Positions 33,829 to 41,869 of a stretch of DNA of 64,000 bases are shown here, piece by piece (position 1 is the stretch's first letter; every line of letters begins with the position of its first letter). The DNA is from Mycobacterium sp. E2479 (GTDB taxonomy: Bacteria > Actinomycetota > Actinomycetes > Mycobacteriales > Mycobacteriaceae): positions 1 to 64,000 of the forward strand of contig NZ_LZJR01000158.1 in NCBI RefSeq assembly GCF_001667925.1, written 5' to 3'. The notes below the pieces were generated by a model. That model saw only the letters and a list, made by a program, of their open reading frames with translations. It searched no databases and was not told the DNA's origin. Position numbers and translations under genes: made by a program.

Positions 33829-35007
33829 TCACACTGACCGGGGCAGGCCGAGCACCCGCTGGGCGATGATGTTGCGCTGGATCTCGGAGGTGCCACCGGC
33901 GATGGTCCCGGAGAAGCTGCGCGCGTAACGCTCGAACCAGCTGGCGAAGTAGTGGTCGAGGTTCATGTGCGCGTACGGCCCCGTCAGCGCCGGGTGCACA
34001 AGCCCGTCGGATCCCGCGGCCGTCAACGCCAGCTCCATGCCACGCAACTCCGCTTCGGAACCGAGCAGCTTGAGCACCGAGATCGCGGCCACGTCGTCTT
34101 CGCCGCGCGCGGCGCGGGCCAGGGCCGCCGAACCCAACAAGCGCAGCGCCTGCTTGTCCATGATCGTGCTGGCGTACTGATCGCGCTCAACCTCGGTGCT
34201 GGGATGGAAGTCGTCGATCATGTTCTCGAGCCGATCGGCGAAACCCAGCCACATCATGGTGCGTTCGTGCCCCAGCGATCCGTTCGCCACCCGCCAACCC
34301 CGGTCGAGCTCGCCGACCAGGTTCTCGGCCGGCACCCGCACGTCGGTGAAGAACACCTCGTTGAAATCCAGATCGTCGGCGCCGCAGATCGACGGGAACG
34401 GGCGGCACACCAGACCCGGGGTATCGGTGGGGATGACGAGCGCGCTGATTCCTTTGTGCTTCGGCACATCTGGGTTGGTACGGACGAACGTCAACAAGAT
34501 GTCGGCGTCGTGGGCGCCCGAGGTCCACACCTTCTGGCCATTGACCACGAAGTGATCGCCGTCGAGCACGGCGCGGGTGCGTAGCGACGCCAGGTCGGAG
34601 CCCGCGCTGGGTTCGCTCATCCCGAGCGACGCGGTGATCTCGGCCCGCAGGATCGGCACCGCCCAGCGCCGCTTCTGCTCGTCGCTTCCGAACGACAACA
34701 GCGATGCCGCAACGATGTTCACGCCCTGCGGGTTGAAGCTGTGGTAAATCCGGCGCCGGCTGAGTTCCTCGAGGTAGACGAAATGCTGGATGACCGACGC
34801 GTTACGACCACCGAATTCGGGCGGTTGGCTGGGCAGCAGCCAGCCGTTGTCGAACAACAGCCGCTGCCAGTCGCGTGCCCACTGCGGCATGTGTGAGACG
34901 GATCGGGGACGCTCGAGGGTTTTGCTTGCGGGAGGCAGATTTTCGTCGAGGAACGCCGAGAACTCGGCCCGGAACTCCTCGACGTCGGAATCAAAAGTCA
35001 GCTGCAC
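33829..35007 (-). CDS. acyl-CoA dehydrogenase (FadE), alpha-type subunit
   Basis: This 392-aa acyl-CoA dehydrogenase has the FAD/substrate segments ITASLGMSEPSAGSDLASLR and QKVWTSGAHDAD and the C-terminal FAD contact GTSEIQRNIIAQRVLGLPR. It overlaps its upstream partner by 17 bp. Such paired, tightly linked fadE genes in mycobacteria encode alpha2beta2 heterotetramers (for example FadE26-FadE27 and FadE28-FadE29), used on steroid side-chain CoA esters. The heteromer here is inferred from gene layout. The gene is convergent with the Mce-associated pair. Confidence 0.92.
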   Translation of the reverse strand: MQLTFDSDVEEFRAEFSAFLDENLPPASKTLERPRSVSHMPQWARDWQRLLFDNGWLLPSQPPEFGGRNASVIQHFVYLEELSRRRIYHSFNPQGVNIVAASLLSFGSDEQKRRWAVPILRAEITASLGMSEPSAGSDLASLRTRAVLDGDHFVVNGQKVWTSGAHDADILLTFVRTNPDVPKHKGISALVIPTDTPGLVCRPFPSICGADDLDFNEVFFTDVRVPAENLVGELDRGWRVANGSLGHERTMMWLGFADRLENMIDDFHPSTEVERDQYASTIMDKQALRLLGSAALARAARGEDDVAAISVLKLLGSEAELRGMELALTAAGSDGLVHPALTGPYAHMNLDHYFASWFERYARSFSGTIAGGTSEIQRNIIAQRVLGLPRSV

Positions 35008-35989
35008 GGTATTCCTCCGCGATCCGCGCCCGGTGCTCTGCCGCGCCGCCGAGCATCAACTCACCCGCTTTGGCTCGTTTCAACGCGAACTGCAGATCGT
35101 TCTCCCACGTGAATCCCATTGCGCCGTGCAGTTGTAGGCCGTGCCGGAAGACCAGCGACTGGCACTCTCCCGCGGATGCCTTGGCCATCGCGGCCGCCAG
35201 TCGGCGGCGTGGATCGTCGGCCGCTATCGTCAACGCGGCGAAATACGCCAGGGCCCGGGCCCGTTGGATGGCGACGTGCATGTCGGCGGCCTTGTGCTGG
35301 ACGGCCTGGAACGAGCCGATCGCCACACCGAACTGCTGTCGGCTACTCACGTGCTCGAGCACCAGGTCGAGAATGCGTTGGCAGGCACCGACCATGGTGA
35401 TCGCCATGCCGGTCAGCGCAAGGTGGTGTGCGCGCTCGGCGTCGACCGTCAGGCGCTCGCTGTCGGGCACCCGAACCTCCGCGAACGACAGATCGGCGAT
35501 GTGCAGCACCGGGTCGAACACCGCCGAGCGCCGAGCCGTAACCTGCCTGGGCTCGACGAGGAAGACCCCGGCATCGGTCACCACCGCCAGCCGATCCGCG
35601 CGGTCACCGTCAAGCACATGGCGCGCCGTGCCGTCCAGTACCCAGCCCTCAGCGTCGCGGTGCGCCGTGATGCCGCCGTACACCGCGGTGCCCGACTGGT
35701 GTGGGTCGAACCGGTCGGCGGCCAGCGGTGCGTACTGGCTCATCGTTGCCAGGAAGGGGGTGGGGTCGGTGGCGCGGCCGAGCTCTTCGAGCACGATGGC
35801 CAGCTCGACGGCGCTGTCGGCATCGCTGAGTTCGGTCCAGCCCTGGTCTACATACGATTTCCACAGTGGGCTCGGGTCGACGCCATCTTCGGCCACGCTG
35901 CGCACCAGCGAGGGCGGGCACTGCTTCGCGACGGCGTCGCGCACGGTGTCCAGCCACAGTCGCTGATCAGCATCGAACTCCAGCAGCAT
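34991..35989 (-). CDS. acyl-CoA dehydrogenase (FadE), beta-type subunit
   Basis: This 332-aa member is shorter than typical homotetrameric dehydrogenases (about 380-400 aa) and has the C-terminal block LHGAMGFTWENDLQFALKRA, then KAGELMLGG, as in beta subunits of heteromeric FadE pairs. The middle domain is reduced. It is the first gene of the two-gene operon, with a perfect GAGAAT-n3-ATTCTC palindrome 31 bp upstream of the start. It probably dehydrogenates an acyl-CoA together with the 33829-35007 subunit. Confidence 0.92.
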   Translation of the reverse strand: MLLEFDADQRLWLDTVRDAVAKQCPPSLVRSVAEDGVDPSPLWKSYVDQGWTELSDADSAVELAIVLEELGRATDPTPFLATMSQYAPLAADRFDPHQSGTAVYGGITAHRDAEGWVLDGTARHVLDGDRADRLAVVTDAGVFLVEPRQVTARRSAVFDPVLHIADLSFAEVRVPDSERLTVDAERAHHLALTGMAITMVGACQRILDLVLEHVSSRQQFGVAIGSFQAVQHKAADMHVAIQRARALAYFAALTIAADDPRRRLAAAMAKASAGECQSLVFRHGLQLHGAMGFTWENDLQFALKRAKAGELMLGGAAEHRARIAEEYRAADF

Positions 35990-36019
35990 CCGCGTCGCCT
36001 CTCGTCGTGACTGTCAGGT

Positions 36020-36034
36020 GAGAATAACATTCTC
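36020..36034. promoter_or_regulatory. GAGAAT-n3-ATTCTC operator-like palindrome
   Basis: GAGAATAACATTCTC has exact 6-bp arms and a 3-bp spacer, 31 bp upstream of the FadE start at 35989. It is the same arrangement as the site at 7970-7984, which suggests one regulator for both promoters. Confidence 0.65.
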
Positions 36035-36112
36035 GGTTGCGGAAGTAATAATCTCTGAATCGGCGTATGGGTTCACCGGAATGCCGGTGACAAGCTGAAT
36101 CCCTTCCGCGAC

Positions 36113-36763
36113 CTAAGCGCCCGTCACCAGGCCGTTAGCCGGGTTATCCCAGCGGTCGAGGTTCACGAACTCGGTAAGCGGGCGGCGGCGCAGCGGCCCG
36201 TGATTTCCTTTGGGCCACCCGATCACGACGTGACCGGCGACCATCCAGCCCTCCGGCACACCGACGGCATCCCTGAGCAGGTGTTCACCGCCGTAGGAGG
36301 CCCAGCTGGTCAGGCAGGCGCCTAGGCCCTGGGCGCGCGCGGCCAGTAGAAAGTTCTGCATGGCGGGAAATATCGAACCGCCCAGCAGCAGTTCGGACGC
36401 CGTCGGATAGTGCGCCTGGGCGAACAACACCGAGGTGAATTCGCCAGCGCGGTCGTGCAATTCGTACGTCGCACGGTAGGTTCGGGCGCGACGGCTGTTG
36501 TCGTCGGCGGCGGGCCGGCTCATGCCGTAGACCGGCTCGATCACCTCTAGCGCATGGGCCGCGGCCTTGGCCACCACGGCCCGCTGCTCGGGCGACCGCA
36601 GCACCACGAAACGCCAGCCTTGCGCGTTGGCGCCCGAGGGGGCCCATCTGGCCGCCTCGAGGCACCGCGCCAAGGTGGCGTCGTCGACCGGCTCGTCGGT
36701 GAAGCGCCGGATCGTGCGCGCCGTCGACATAACTTCCCAGATGTCCGCGCTTGCTCCGGTCAC
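36113..36763 (-). CDS. nitroreductase-family flavoprotein
   Basis: This 216-aa nitroreductase-fold protein has the FMN-binding R-T-I-R-R-F start (STARTIRRFTDEPV), APSGANAQGWRFVVL and a C-terminal VIGWPKG segment. Such FMN enzymes reduce nitro, quinone or enone groups, or flavins, with NAD(P)H. GTG 36763 is chosen because GAGAAGGAGAAGCA precedes it and the longer frame has no family similarity. It lies 56 bp downstream of the LuxC-like gene on the same strand and may belong to that operon. Confidence 0.88.
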   Translation of the reverse strand: MTGASADIWEVMSTARTIRRFTDEPVDDATLARCLEAARWAPSGANAQGWRFVVLRSPEQRAVVAKAAAHALEVIEPVYGMSRPAADDNSRRARTYRATYELHDRAGEFTSVLFAQAHYPTASELLLGGSIFPAMQNFLLAARAQGLGACLTSWASYGGEHLLRDAVGVPEGWMVAGHVVIGWPKGNHGPLRRRPLTEFVNLDRWDNPANGLVTGA

Positions 36764-36819
36764 TGCTTCTCCTTCTCCGGCTCCCTCACGCAACCTAGCG
36801 CGCTGCGCGGCTCGTAAGG

Positions 36820-38214
36820 TCAGACGCCGTCCCGGGTGATGTCGTCGTCGCCCATCCAATGCACGAACCGCTGCAGGGGATACATCGCATCGTGCGGGCT
36901 GCCGAGCACATGCGCGTTCGCGGTTCCCAGCCGGCACAGACGTTGGGCTCCTGCGCTTGCCAGCCGGTCTCGCAGCTGCGCCTTGCGCTCGAACGGGTAC
37001 ACACCGATGGTCTGTGTGGCGACGTTGACATAGCGAACCGCGTCGTCGAGCGACGGGACCATGACAACGTTCGAAGTCTTATTGGTGGGCTGAAATTCGA
37101 CGGGTCGATCCGAAAGGATCACCAGGCCACGCCCGTCGAAGCCGCCCCAGACCTTGAGATCGCCCATGGCCTCCATCACCTGAATTTCGTCGCGCACCTC
37201 CGACGACAGCGGAGGGCCGACGGCCGAGGCCAAATCGCGATCCACGGCCAGCCGCTGCGCCAGCGCGCCACACAGCGATTCGACCTGGGGCCGTTCACCT
37301 TCCACGAATGCGAAGCGGCTGGCCAAGCAGGCCTCCTGGTTGAACACCGTGGTGTCGGCCGCCAGCCGATCGGCGACATCGGCGACGCGATCGTCGGACT
37401 CGAACACCTCGCGCCCGATCATCGAGATCGAGGACTTCGGATCAAAAGAGATCAATTGAATTCCCGGGCCCAGGTACTGGATCACGTTGTTGATCGCCTC
37501 GCCGCCTCCCCAGGCGACGATCTTGTCGAAGTACTGCGGCCGGTAGAGCGTGCGTTCGATGGTGGTGTCGCCACCCTGCCAGTAGACCGCCGACATCGAT
37601 TGCACGACGGGATGTTTCGGGTCTATCTCGGCCATGGTGCGCAGCACCGCCACCGTGGTGAAGGGGTCGCTCGACGGCATCTTGAACAGATTGACAGCCT
37701 TGACCAGGGCGCCCTGCGCAATCGACGCGACGCATCCCGACGGGGCATTGCCGGCAAGCATGTGCACCATTCGCGACGGGAACGCCCGCACCGCACCCTT
37801 GTTGCCGTATAGGTCGACGCGCTCGACCCATCCGTCCAGCTCCTCTCGATTGGCGAAGTTCGAATCGACCATGCTTTCCAAGAGCGGCTTGGTCAGGTAC
37901 ATCGGGGCCTGGTGATAGAGATTCTCCACAACGCGCCGCGGCAACGGGTTTGTGGCCGCGATCAGTTCCAGGCAGTGCTGCAGGTGTGAGTTGCGGTCCA
38001 AGTTCAGGCGTTCGCCCGTTTCAGCCAGGAAGTCGATGATCTCGGCGAGCTTGACGTTCAGCAGCGGCGGCAGCTGCGACCGTGGCATGACCAGTGCGTC
38101 AAGATCGATTGCGGGAGTGACGAAGTCGGCACCCAGATCTCGGGATCGCTGACGGACAACGTCCCCTTCAGTAAATACGCCCCGGACGAAATGGGGCGCC
38201 GCCAACGTGGTCAT
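36820..38214 (-). CDS. LuxC-family acyl-CoA reductase
   Basis: This 464-aa aldehyde-dehydrogenase-fold protein of the LuxC family has C296 in FNQEACLASRF, matching the acyl-accepting Cys (C286) of Vibrio LuxC by context and position. A nucleotide-binding region lies around VHMLAGNAPSGCVASIAQGA. LuxC reduces acyl groups to fatty aldehydes with NADPH. ATG 38214 overlaps the stop of the LuxE-like gene by 4 bp, reproducing the LuxC-LuxE pairing. No luciferase genes are present, so aldehyde production for another purpose, or reductive activation, is likely. Confidence 0.85.
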   Translation of the reverse strand: MTTLAAPHFVRGVFTEGDVVRQRSRDLGADFVTPAIDLDALVMPRSQLPPLLNVKLAEIIDFLAETGERLNLDRNSHLQHCLELIAATNPLPRRVVENLYHQAPMYLTKPLLESMVDSNFANREELDGWVERVDLYGNKGAVRAFPSRMVHMLAGNAPSGCVASIAQGALVKAVNLFKMPSSDPFTTVAVLRTMAEIDPKHPVVQSMSAVYWQGGDTTIERTLYRPQYFDKIVAWGGGEAINNVIQYLGPGIQLISFDPKSSISMIGREVFESDDRVADVADRLAADTTVFNQEACLASRFAFVEGERPQVESLCGALAQRLAVDRDLASAVGPPLSSEVRDEIQVMEAMGDLKVWGGFDGRGLVILSDRPVEFQPTNKTSNVVMVPSLDDAVRYVNVATQTIGVYPFERKAQLRDRLASAGAQRLCRLGTANAHVLGSPHDAMYPLQRFVHWMGDDDITRDGV

Positions 38215-39557
38215 GCGACGCCTCGGACATAGGCGTCGATGCTGCCCGCGCAGGTGATCTTGTCGCCGCCTGGCAGGTCCACGTACCGCGTGATCTCGCG
38301 GCCCACCGTTGGGCCCTGATGCCCGCATGCGCACTTTCTGAAACTGACACTGACCCGGTCTCCGCTGATCACGCCACCCCAGCGTCCCTCGATCGATGCG
38401 TCGAAAAAGGCTGCCCGAGCCTCGATCTCGCCGTCAGCGGGATCCAATAACCTTTCGCCGGCCGCATCCAGCGGCAGCACGATTACCCAGGGTGAGACGT
38501 GGTACCGCTCGGCATGGCACAGTGGAAATGTCGCATTGATCTCGCGCATGCTGTACGCGTGATACAGCCGCTCTTCGGCGACGTTGAACGTCTCCATCAC
38601 GTATTCGCGGTAATTGCCCGGTAGCGCAGCGCCTTTGAGTCCGCCGGCGACCATCATCGCGTTATTCGGATTGAAATCGCCGCCGCCGTGTCCCGTTCCA
38701 CGGATGCCCTCTGCGATCTGATACAGCGTCGCGAACATGCCGGTTGCCAGCAGAGGCAGGTCACGGGCCTCGACCACTGCGTCGATTGCCTTCTTGGCCG
38801 AGATGTCCATATCGTTCGCGCGCTGAGTAGCGATGCGCTCGAACTCGGCGATCTCGCTGGGACGCGCGGTGCCGTCGGTGAGTTTGCGGCGCAGTGTGAT
38901 GATGTCCACCATCGACCCGACGGTGATCGGTTCGCCATCGCCGAACTGATAGGGCGGATACTTCGACGAGAAGCAATCGACCATCGCCTGACGGATCGCA
39001 TCCTCACGCGGAGCGGCGAATTGTGGTCCCAGGCCAAGGAATTTGCGATCCTCGCCGCGGGTCAAGCCCGTTGCCCACAGCAGCGCTTCGATGTTGATCC
39101 GCGCCGACAGTTCGATGTCACCCTCGGTGCACGACAGCATGGCGGGCTTCCCGGTGGTTCCACTGGAGCAGGAGAGGTAGTGACCTACCGTCTCGAGTTG
39201 CTTGATCCAGTCGTCCAGCGTCTGCACACTGCTGGTGTCGAGCCCGGCCACATCCCGCGTGGAGACGGTGGCCAGCCACTTGCCCATCCGATCCCACTGG
39301 CCGTCGTTGAGCCAGCCTTCCGCGTAGGTCTTGTAGGTGGTGTGGGCGAAAAGCAGCTTCACCAGGTCGGCGGGTCGTTCGATCTCTGTGACGCCACTGG
39401 ATTCGGCGCGGTTGGCCAGCAGCGGAATGCGTTGGGCCTGAGCCTCAAGGCGCTCATTGGCCGCCTGCAACTGCAGCGGCAGCAGTTCGGTGGGCTCGAT
39501 GTCGAAGCAATCCTTGGCTCCTACCAGCTGGACCAGCCGCTCGGTCGCGGATGTCAT
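38211..39557 (-). CDS. LuxE/PaaK-like acyl-activating enzyme (acyl-protein synthetase)
   Basis: This 448-aa adenylate-forming protein has the nucleotide loop SCSSGTTGKPAML and a C-terminal CACGHQGPTVGREI segment, as in LuxE and PaaK relatives. LuxE activates a fatty acid as acyl-AMP and passes it to a Cys for reduction by LuxC. Coupling to a luxC-type gene by a 4-bp overlap supports that role. The operon promoter region carries a TACACGCTACTGTA site at 39591. Whether the acyl group goes to protein Cys or to CoA cannot be decided from the sequence. Confidence 0.72.
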   Translation of the reverse strand: MTSATERLVQLVGAKDCFDIEPTELLPLQLQAANERLEAQAQRIPLLANRAESSGVTEIERPADLVKLLFAHTTYKTYAEGWLNDGQWDRMGKWLATVSTRDVAGLDTSSVQTLDDWIKQLETVGHYLSCSSGTTGKPAMLSCTEGDIELSARINIEALLWATGLTRGEDRKFLGLGPQFAAPREDAIRQAMVDCFSSKYPPYQFGDGEPITVGSMVDIITLRRKLTDGTARPSEIAEFERIATQRANDMDISAKKAIDAVVEARDLPLLATGMFATLYQIAEGIRGTGHGGGDFNPNNAMMVAGGLKGAALPGNYREYVMETFNVAEERLYHAYSMREINATFPLCHAERYHVSPWVIVLPLDAAGERLLDPADGEIEARAAFFDASIEGRWGGVISGDRVSVSFRKCACGHQGPTVGREITRYVDLPGGDKITCAGSIDAYVRGVA

Positions 39558-39590
39558 CGATGGCTCCTCTCTGACCGCACCGTCATTAAG

Positions 39591-39604
39591 TACACGCTAC
39601 TGTA
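39591..39604. promoter_or_regulatory. TACACG-n-TA-n-TGTA site, shared with 43261-43274
   Basis: TACACGCTACTGTA lies 34 bp upstream of the LuxE-like start. The reverse strand of 43261-43274 reads TACACGTTAATGTA, and both continue with TATT, so 16 of 18 positions agree. The second copy overlaps the start of the TetR gene at 42621-43265, making that protein the candidate regulator. Confidence 0.65.
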
Positions 39605-39642
39605 TATTATTGTCCGTCGGCGGTCGAGGCGGATTCCACCCG

Positions 39643-40101
39643 TCACGGATGCGGCGTTGCGTGATCGCGCCCGGCTTGTTGCCGTGCGATCCGTTGATCG
39701 TGGATCCTGACCAGCTCGCGGAAGCCCAACCGCGGATATTGCGGTACGGGCTGGATTCCCCACTGGTCCTTGGCCGTGTTGATGCCCGCTCCTTCGGGCG
39801 CGCCGCTGATCGGCGGGCCCGGGAAAGGGTAAGGATGTTGGCATTCCAACGACTCGTTGCTGTAGCGCACCTTCATCAGCTCGCTGCAAATGTCACGAAA
39901 GCTCAGGGTCGGGTATCCATACCAAATCGCCAAGAATGGCAGGGTGAATGCCCCTTCGACTACCAGCCCGACCAAACAAACCATGATGCCGCGTCGCAGC
40001 CACTTGTGCAGGCGCGCATACTCTTTGGTGGTGCCCAACGGCAGTTCGTCACCCAGCACCAATTCATCCAGCCGATTGCGCTCGTCCGCCGATGTAGTCA
40101 T
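39643..40101 (-). CDS. single-helix membrane protein of unknown function
   Basis: This 152-aa protein starts at ATG 40101 (MTTSADERNRLDEL). A hydrophilic N-terminus is followed by one strong membrane helix (GIMVCLVGLVVEGAFTLPFLAI), and the rest is an extracytoplasmic Pro/aromatic-rich part with one Cys (LECQHPYPFPGPP). It is the last gene of a leftward operon with a five-helix protein and two tiny membrane proteins, 10 bp after its neighbour. The family is not recognised. Confidence 0.7.
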   Translation of the reverse strand: MTTSADERNRLDELVLGDELPLGTTKEYARLHKWLRRGIMVCLVGLVVEGAFTLPFLAIWYGYPTLSFRDICSELMKVRYSNESLECQHPYPFPGPPISGAPEGAGINTAKDQWGIQPVPQYPRLGFRELVRIHDQRIARQQAGRDHATPHP

Positions 40102-40111
40102 TGGCGTCTCC

Positions 40112-40852
40112 CTAATCCGTGAATATTTCGCGATTAACGGTGTGCAGGTAAGGAATCGCCAGGAATGGAGTGATGTACATGATGTCGTAGATCCACCATC
40201 CGAATACCGGGAACACCACCCCCGAATAACGGACATCGGCGTACACGGTCATGTTCATCACGTAACCGACCCAGATCACAACGCCGAACCAGCACGTGAC
40301 CAATAGCCACTGGTAGCCCCAGCGCTTCATCTGGAGAAAGGCTATGGCCGCGGCGATCCGCATGGGGAACACGGTCAGGATGAGAGCGACTTCCCAACTC
40401 TTTTCGCCCGGCGCGCTCGCGCCGCCGATCCACAGTTGGTTGTAGTGCCAGAAATATCCGGCGTCAAAAGCGTTGCCCCACGCCGTATACAGGACGCGGT
40501 AGATGAGGGAGTGATTGGCGACCATGTCGAGGATCCAGCCCTGCAGGTTGAGCCCGGCATCGAGTATGACCAGGTATCCGATCAACGTGACCATGATCGG
40601 GCGTACCGACAGCCCGGATTTCAATGCCCGTCGAAGCAAAGCCAACCCGTACAGAAACAGCGGTAGACCGAAGATGCCGGGCACGTTGGCCCCCATCAGT
40701 AACGTTCCGGCGATCAGCCATTTGTCGGCCCGTCGCTGTGCCAACCTGCTCTGCTCGATTTGGTCGTCAAGCGACATCGACTCGGCGCCGGACGATGCGA
40801 TTGCGGCAGGGCGTTGCTGGCCGGAAAAACGTTTGATCAGAGGAGGATTCAT
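40112..40852 (-). CDS. polytopic membrane protein of unknown function
   Basis: This 246-aa protein has about six predicted helices (WLIAGTLLMGANVPGIFG; IMVTLIGYLVILDAGL; EVALILTVFPMRIAAAIAFL; WLLVTCWFGVVIWVGYV; VFPVFGWWIYDIMYITPFLA). ATG 40852 is chosen with GGACC upstream; an in-frame start at 40882 would overlap the preceding small gene. In setting (TetR, membrane operon, small membrane proteins) it resembles the 11888-14346 operon, but I see no clear sequence match. The function is unknown. Confidence 0.72.
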   Translation of the reverse strand: MNPPLIKRFSGQQRPAAIASSGAESMSLDDQIEQSRLAQRRADKWLIAGTLLMGANVPGIFGLPLFLYGLALLRRALKSGLSVRPIMVTLIGYLVILDAGLNLQGWILDMVANHSLIYRVLYTAWGNAFDAGYFWHYNQLWIGGASAPGEKSWEVALILTVFPMRIAAAIAFLQMKRWGYQWLLVTCWFGVVIWVGYVMNMTVYADVRYSGVVFPVFGWWIYDIMYITPFLAIPYLHTVNREIFTD

Positions 40853-40860
40853 CGTCGGTC

Positions 40861-40977
40861 CTACCAGTCCCGCGTCGCCCACATCGACAATTGGATTCCG
40901 AACATCAGCAGCAGGTAGCCGTAGATGAAGATCTGGAAGACGATCAGGGCCCGCTTTCTACGCCGTTCCGGGTTCAT
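40861..40977 (-). CDS. 38-aa single-helix membrane protein
   Basis: This very small protein starts at ATG 40977 (MNPERRRKRALIVF) with a basic N-terminus, then one membrane helix (LIVFQIFIYGYLLLMFGIQL) and a short W-rich end. GGGAGCC lies upstream of the ATG. The positive-inside charge and the 8-bp distance to the next gene support a real, co-translated component. It could be a small subunit or stabiliser of the polytopic protein encoded next. A longer frame to 41148 exists but adds only low-quality sequence. Confidence 0.62.
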   Translation of the reverse strand: MNPERRRKRALIVFQIFIYGYLLLMFGIQLSMWATRDW

Positions 40978-41051
40978 GTTGGCTGGCTCCCTTCTCAAAC
41001 GGTCGATGGATTTCTTCGGCGTTGCGTTAGTCGGACGGGTGGAGGTGCCGA

Positions 41052-41150
41052 CTAGAAGGTGCCGATGCCGCGCAGGACGTAGTACCAAAAGCCCACCAGC
41101 GCAGCCGCTGCGCCCCATCCGAGACCAAGTCGCACTAATTCCTGCCACAC
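41052..41150 (-). CDS. 32-aa single-helix membrane protein
   Basis: GTG 41150 opens a 32-codon frame ending at TAG 41052 (MWQELVRLGLGWGAAAALVG, then FWYYVLRGIGTF). A textbook GGAGG sits 7 bp upstream. The product is one amphipathic-to-hydrophobic helix with an aromatic belt and is followed by the 38-aa protein gene on the same strand. It was found by reading the gap between the TetR gene and the 38-aa gene. Two tiny membrane proteins in a row suggest accessory subunits of a membrane complex. Confidence 0.5.
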   Translation of the reverse strand: MWQELVRLGLGWGAAAALVGFWYYVLRGIGTF

Positions 41151-41188
41151 AGTTGATCCTCCAATCGATCAGTTGACGCCCGGTCGAC

Positions 41189-41812
41189 TTATCGGGCCCC
41201 TAGCCCATGGCGTGTATTCGCGACGAACTCATCGAGTACACGACCGCGCGCCGGCTTGGAGTCGTGATTGGTGACGAGCAGCGCATAGAACCCCATCAGA
41301 AAGAAGAGCGCACTGTTCTCGGGGTTTGCCTCCGCACGGACGACTCCCTCGCGTTGAGCCCGGGCGATCTGCTGGGCGACGAGCGCCACCAGTGGATGGT
41401 CCGCGGGCTTGCCGAATCCAGGTGGTCGAGTCTGCGAAAAGTGCAGTGCCAGAACATCCCTGAATAGCCGTGTCCCAAACCTGGACTCGGCCGCCAGAAC
41501 CAGGCGCACTACCTCCGAGAGAGTCGCCCATACGTCGGGCGCGGCGGCGACAAAGCGGTCCAAATCGCCCGCCAACCGGGTGACCAAACCTCGCTCAATC
41601 TCCTCAAGAACGTGCTCCTTAGTGGGGAAATGAAAGTAGAAGGTTCCGCGGGCAACCCCGGCTGCCGAGATGATTTCGGCGATATCCGCGTCCGCCATTC
41701 CCGATCGTTTGAACTCCGCCATCGCCGCGTCGTAGACACGTTGGCGAGTCTCGAGCCGCTGCGCTTGGCGTCCCCGCGGCTTCGCATTAATTTGCGCTGT
41801 CATCAAAGGCAT
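41189..41812 (-). CDS. TetR-family transcriptional regulator
   Basis: This 207-aa regulator has its helix-turn-helix at about 20-65 (ETRQRVYDAAMAEFKRSGMA, then GVARGTFYFHFPTKEHVLEE) followed by a helical effector domain. It starts at ATG 41812, or ATG 41803. A near-perfect 39-bp palindrome lies 9 bp upstream, a likely autoregulatory operator. It is upstream of, and on the same strand as, the small-membrane-protein operon (41150-39643), 38 bp before its first gene, so it may be its first cistron. Confidence 0.87.
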   Translation of the reverse strand: MPLMTAQINAKPRGRQAQRLETRQRVYDAAMAEFKRSGMADADIAEIISAAGVARGTFYFHFPTKEHVLEEIERGLVTRLAGDLDRFVAAAPDVWATLSEVVRLVLAAESRFGTRLFRDVLALHFSQTRPPGFGKPADHPLVALVAQQIARAQREGVVRAEANPENSALFFLMGFYALLVTNHDSKPARGRVLDEFVANTRHGLGAR

Positions 41813-41820
41813 CGTGCCGC

Positions 41821-41859
41821 ATTTCGTTGAAAACTGTCAATGACAATTTTCAACGAAAT
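41821..41859. promoter_or_regulatory. 39-bp near-perfect palindrome upstream of TetR
   Basis: The 13-bp arms ATTTCGTTGAAAA (41821-41833) and TTTTCAACGAAAT (41847-41859) are exact complements. The inner part TGTCAATGACA is an 11-bp palindrome with one central base. Only one base pair in the whole element is mismatched. It fills the gap between the TetR start (41812) and the hydrolase stop (41870). There is no T-run, so a regulator-binding site is preferred over a terminator. Confidence 0.75.
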
Positions 41860-41869
41860 GTCTCGGCCC

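Noticed and set aside
36113..39557. A bioluminescence (lux) operon
   Set aside because: Only LuxC/LuxE-type proteins are present. There are no luxA/luxB luciferase subunits in the window and the organism type does not fit.
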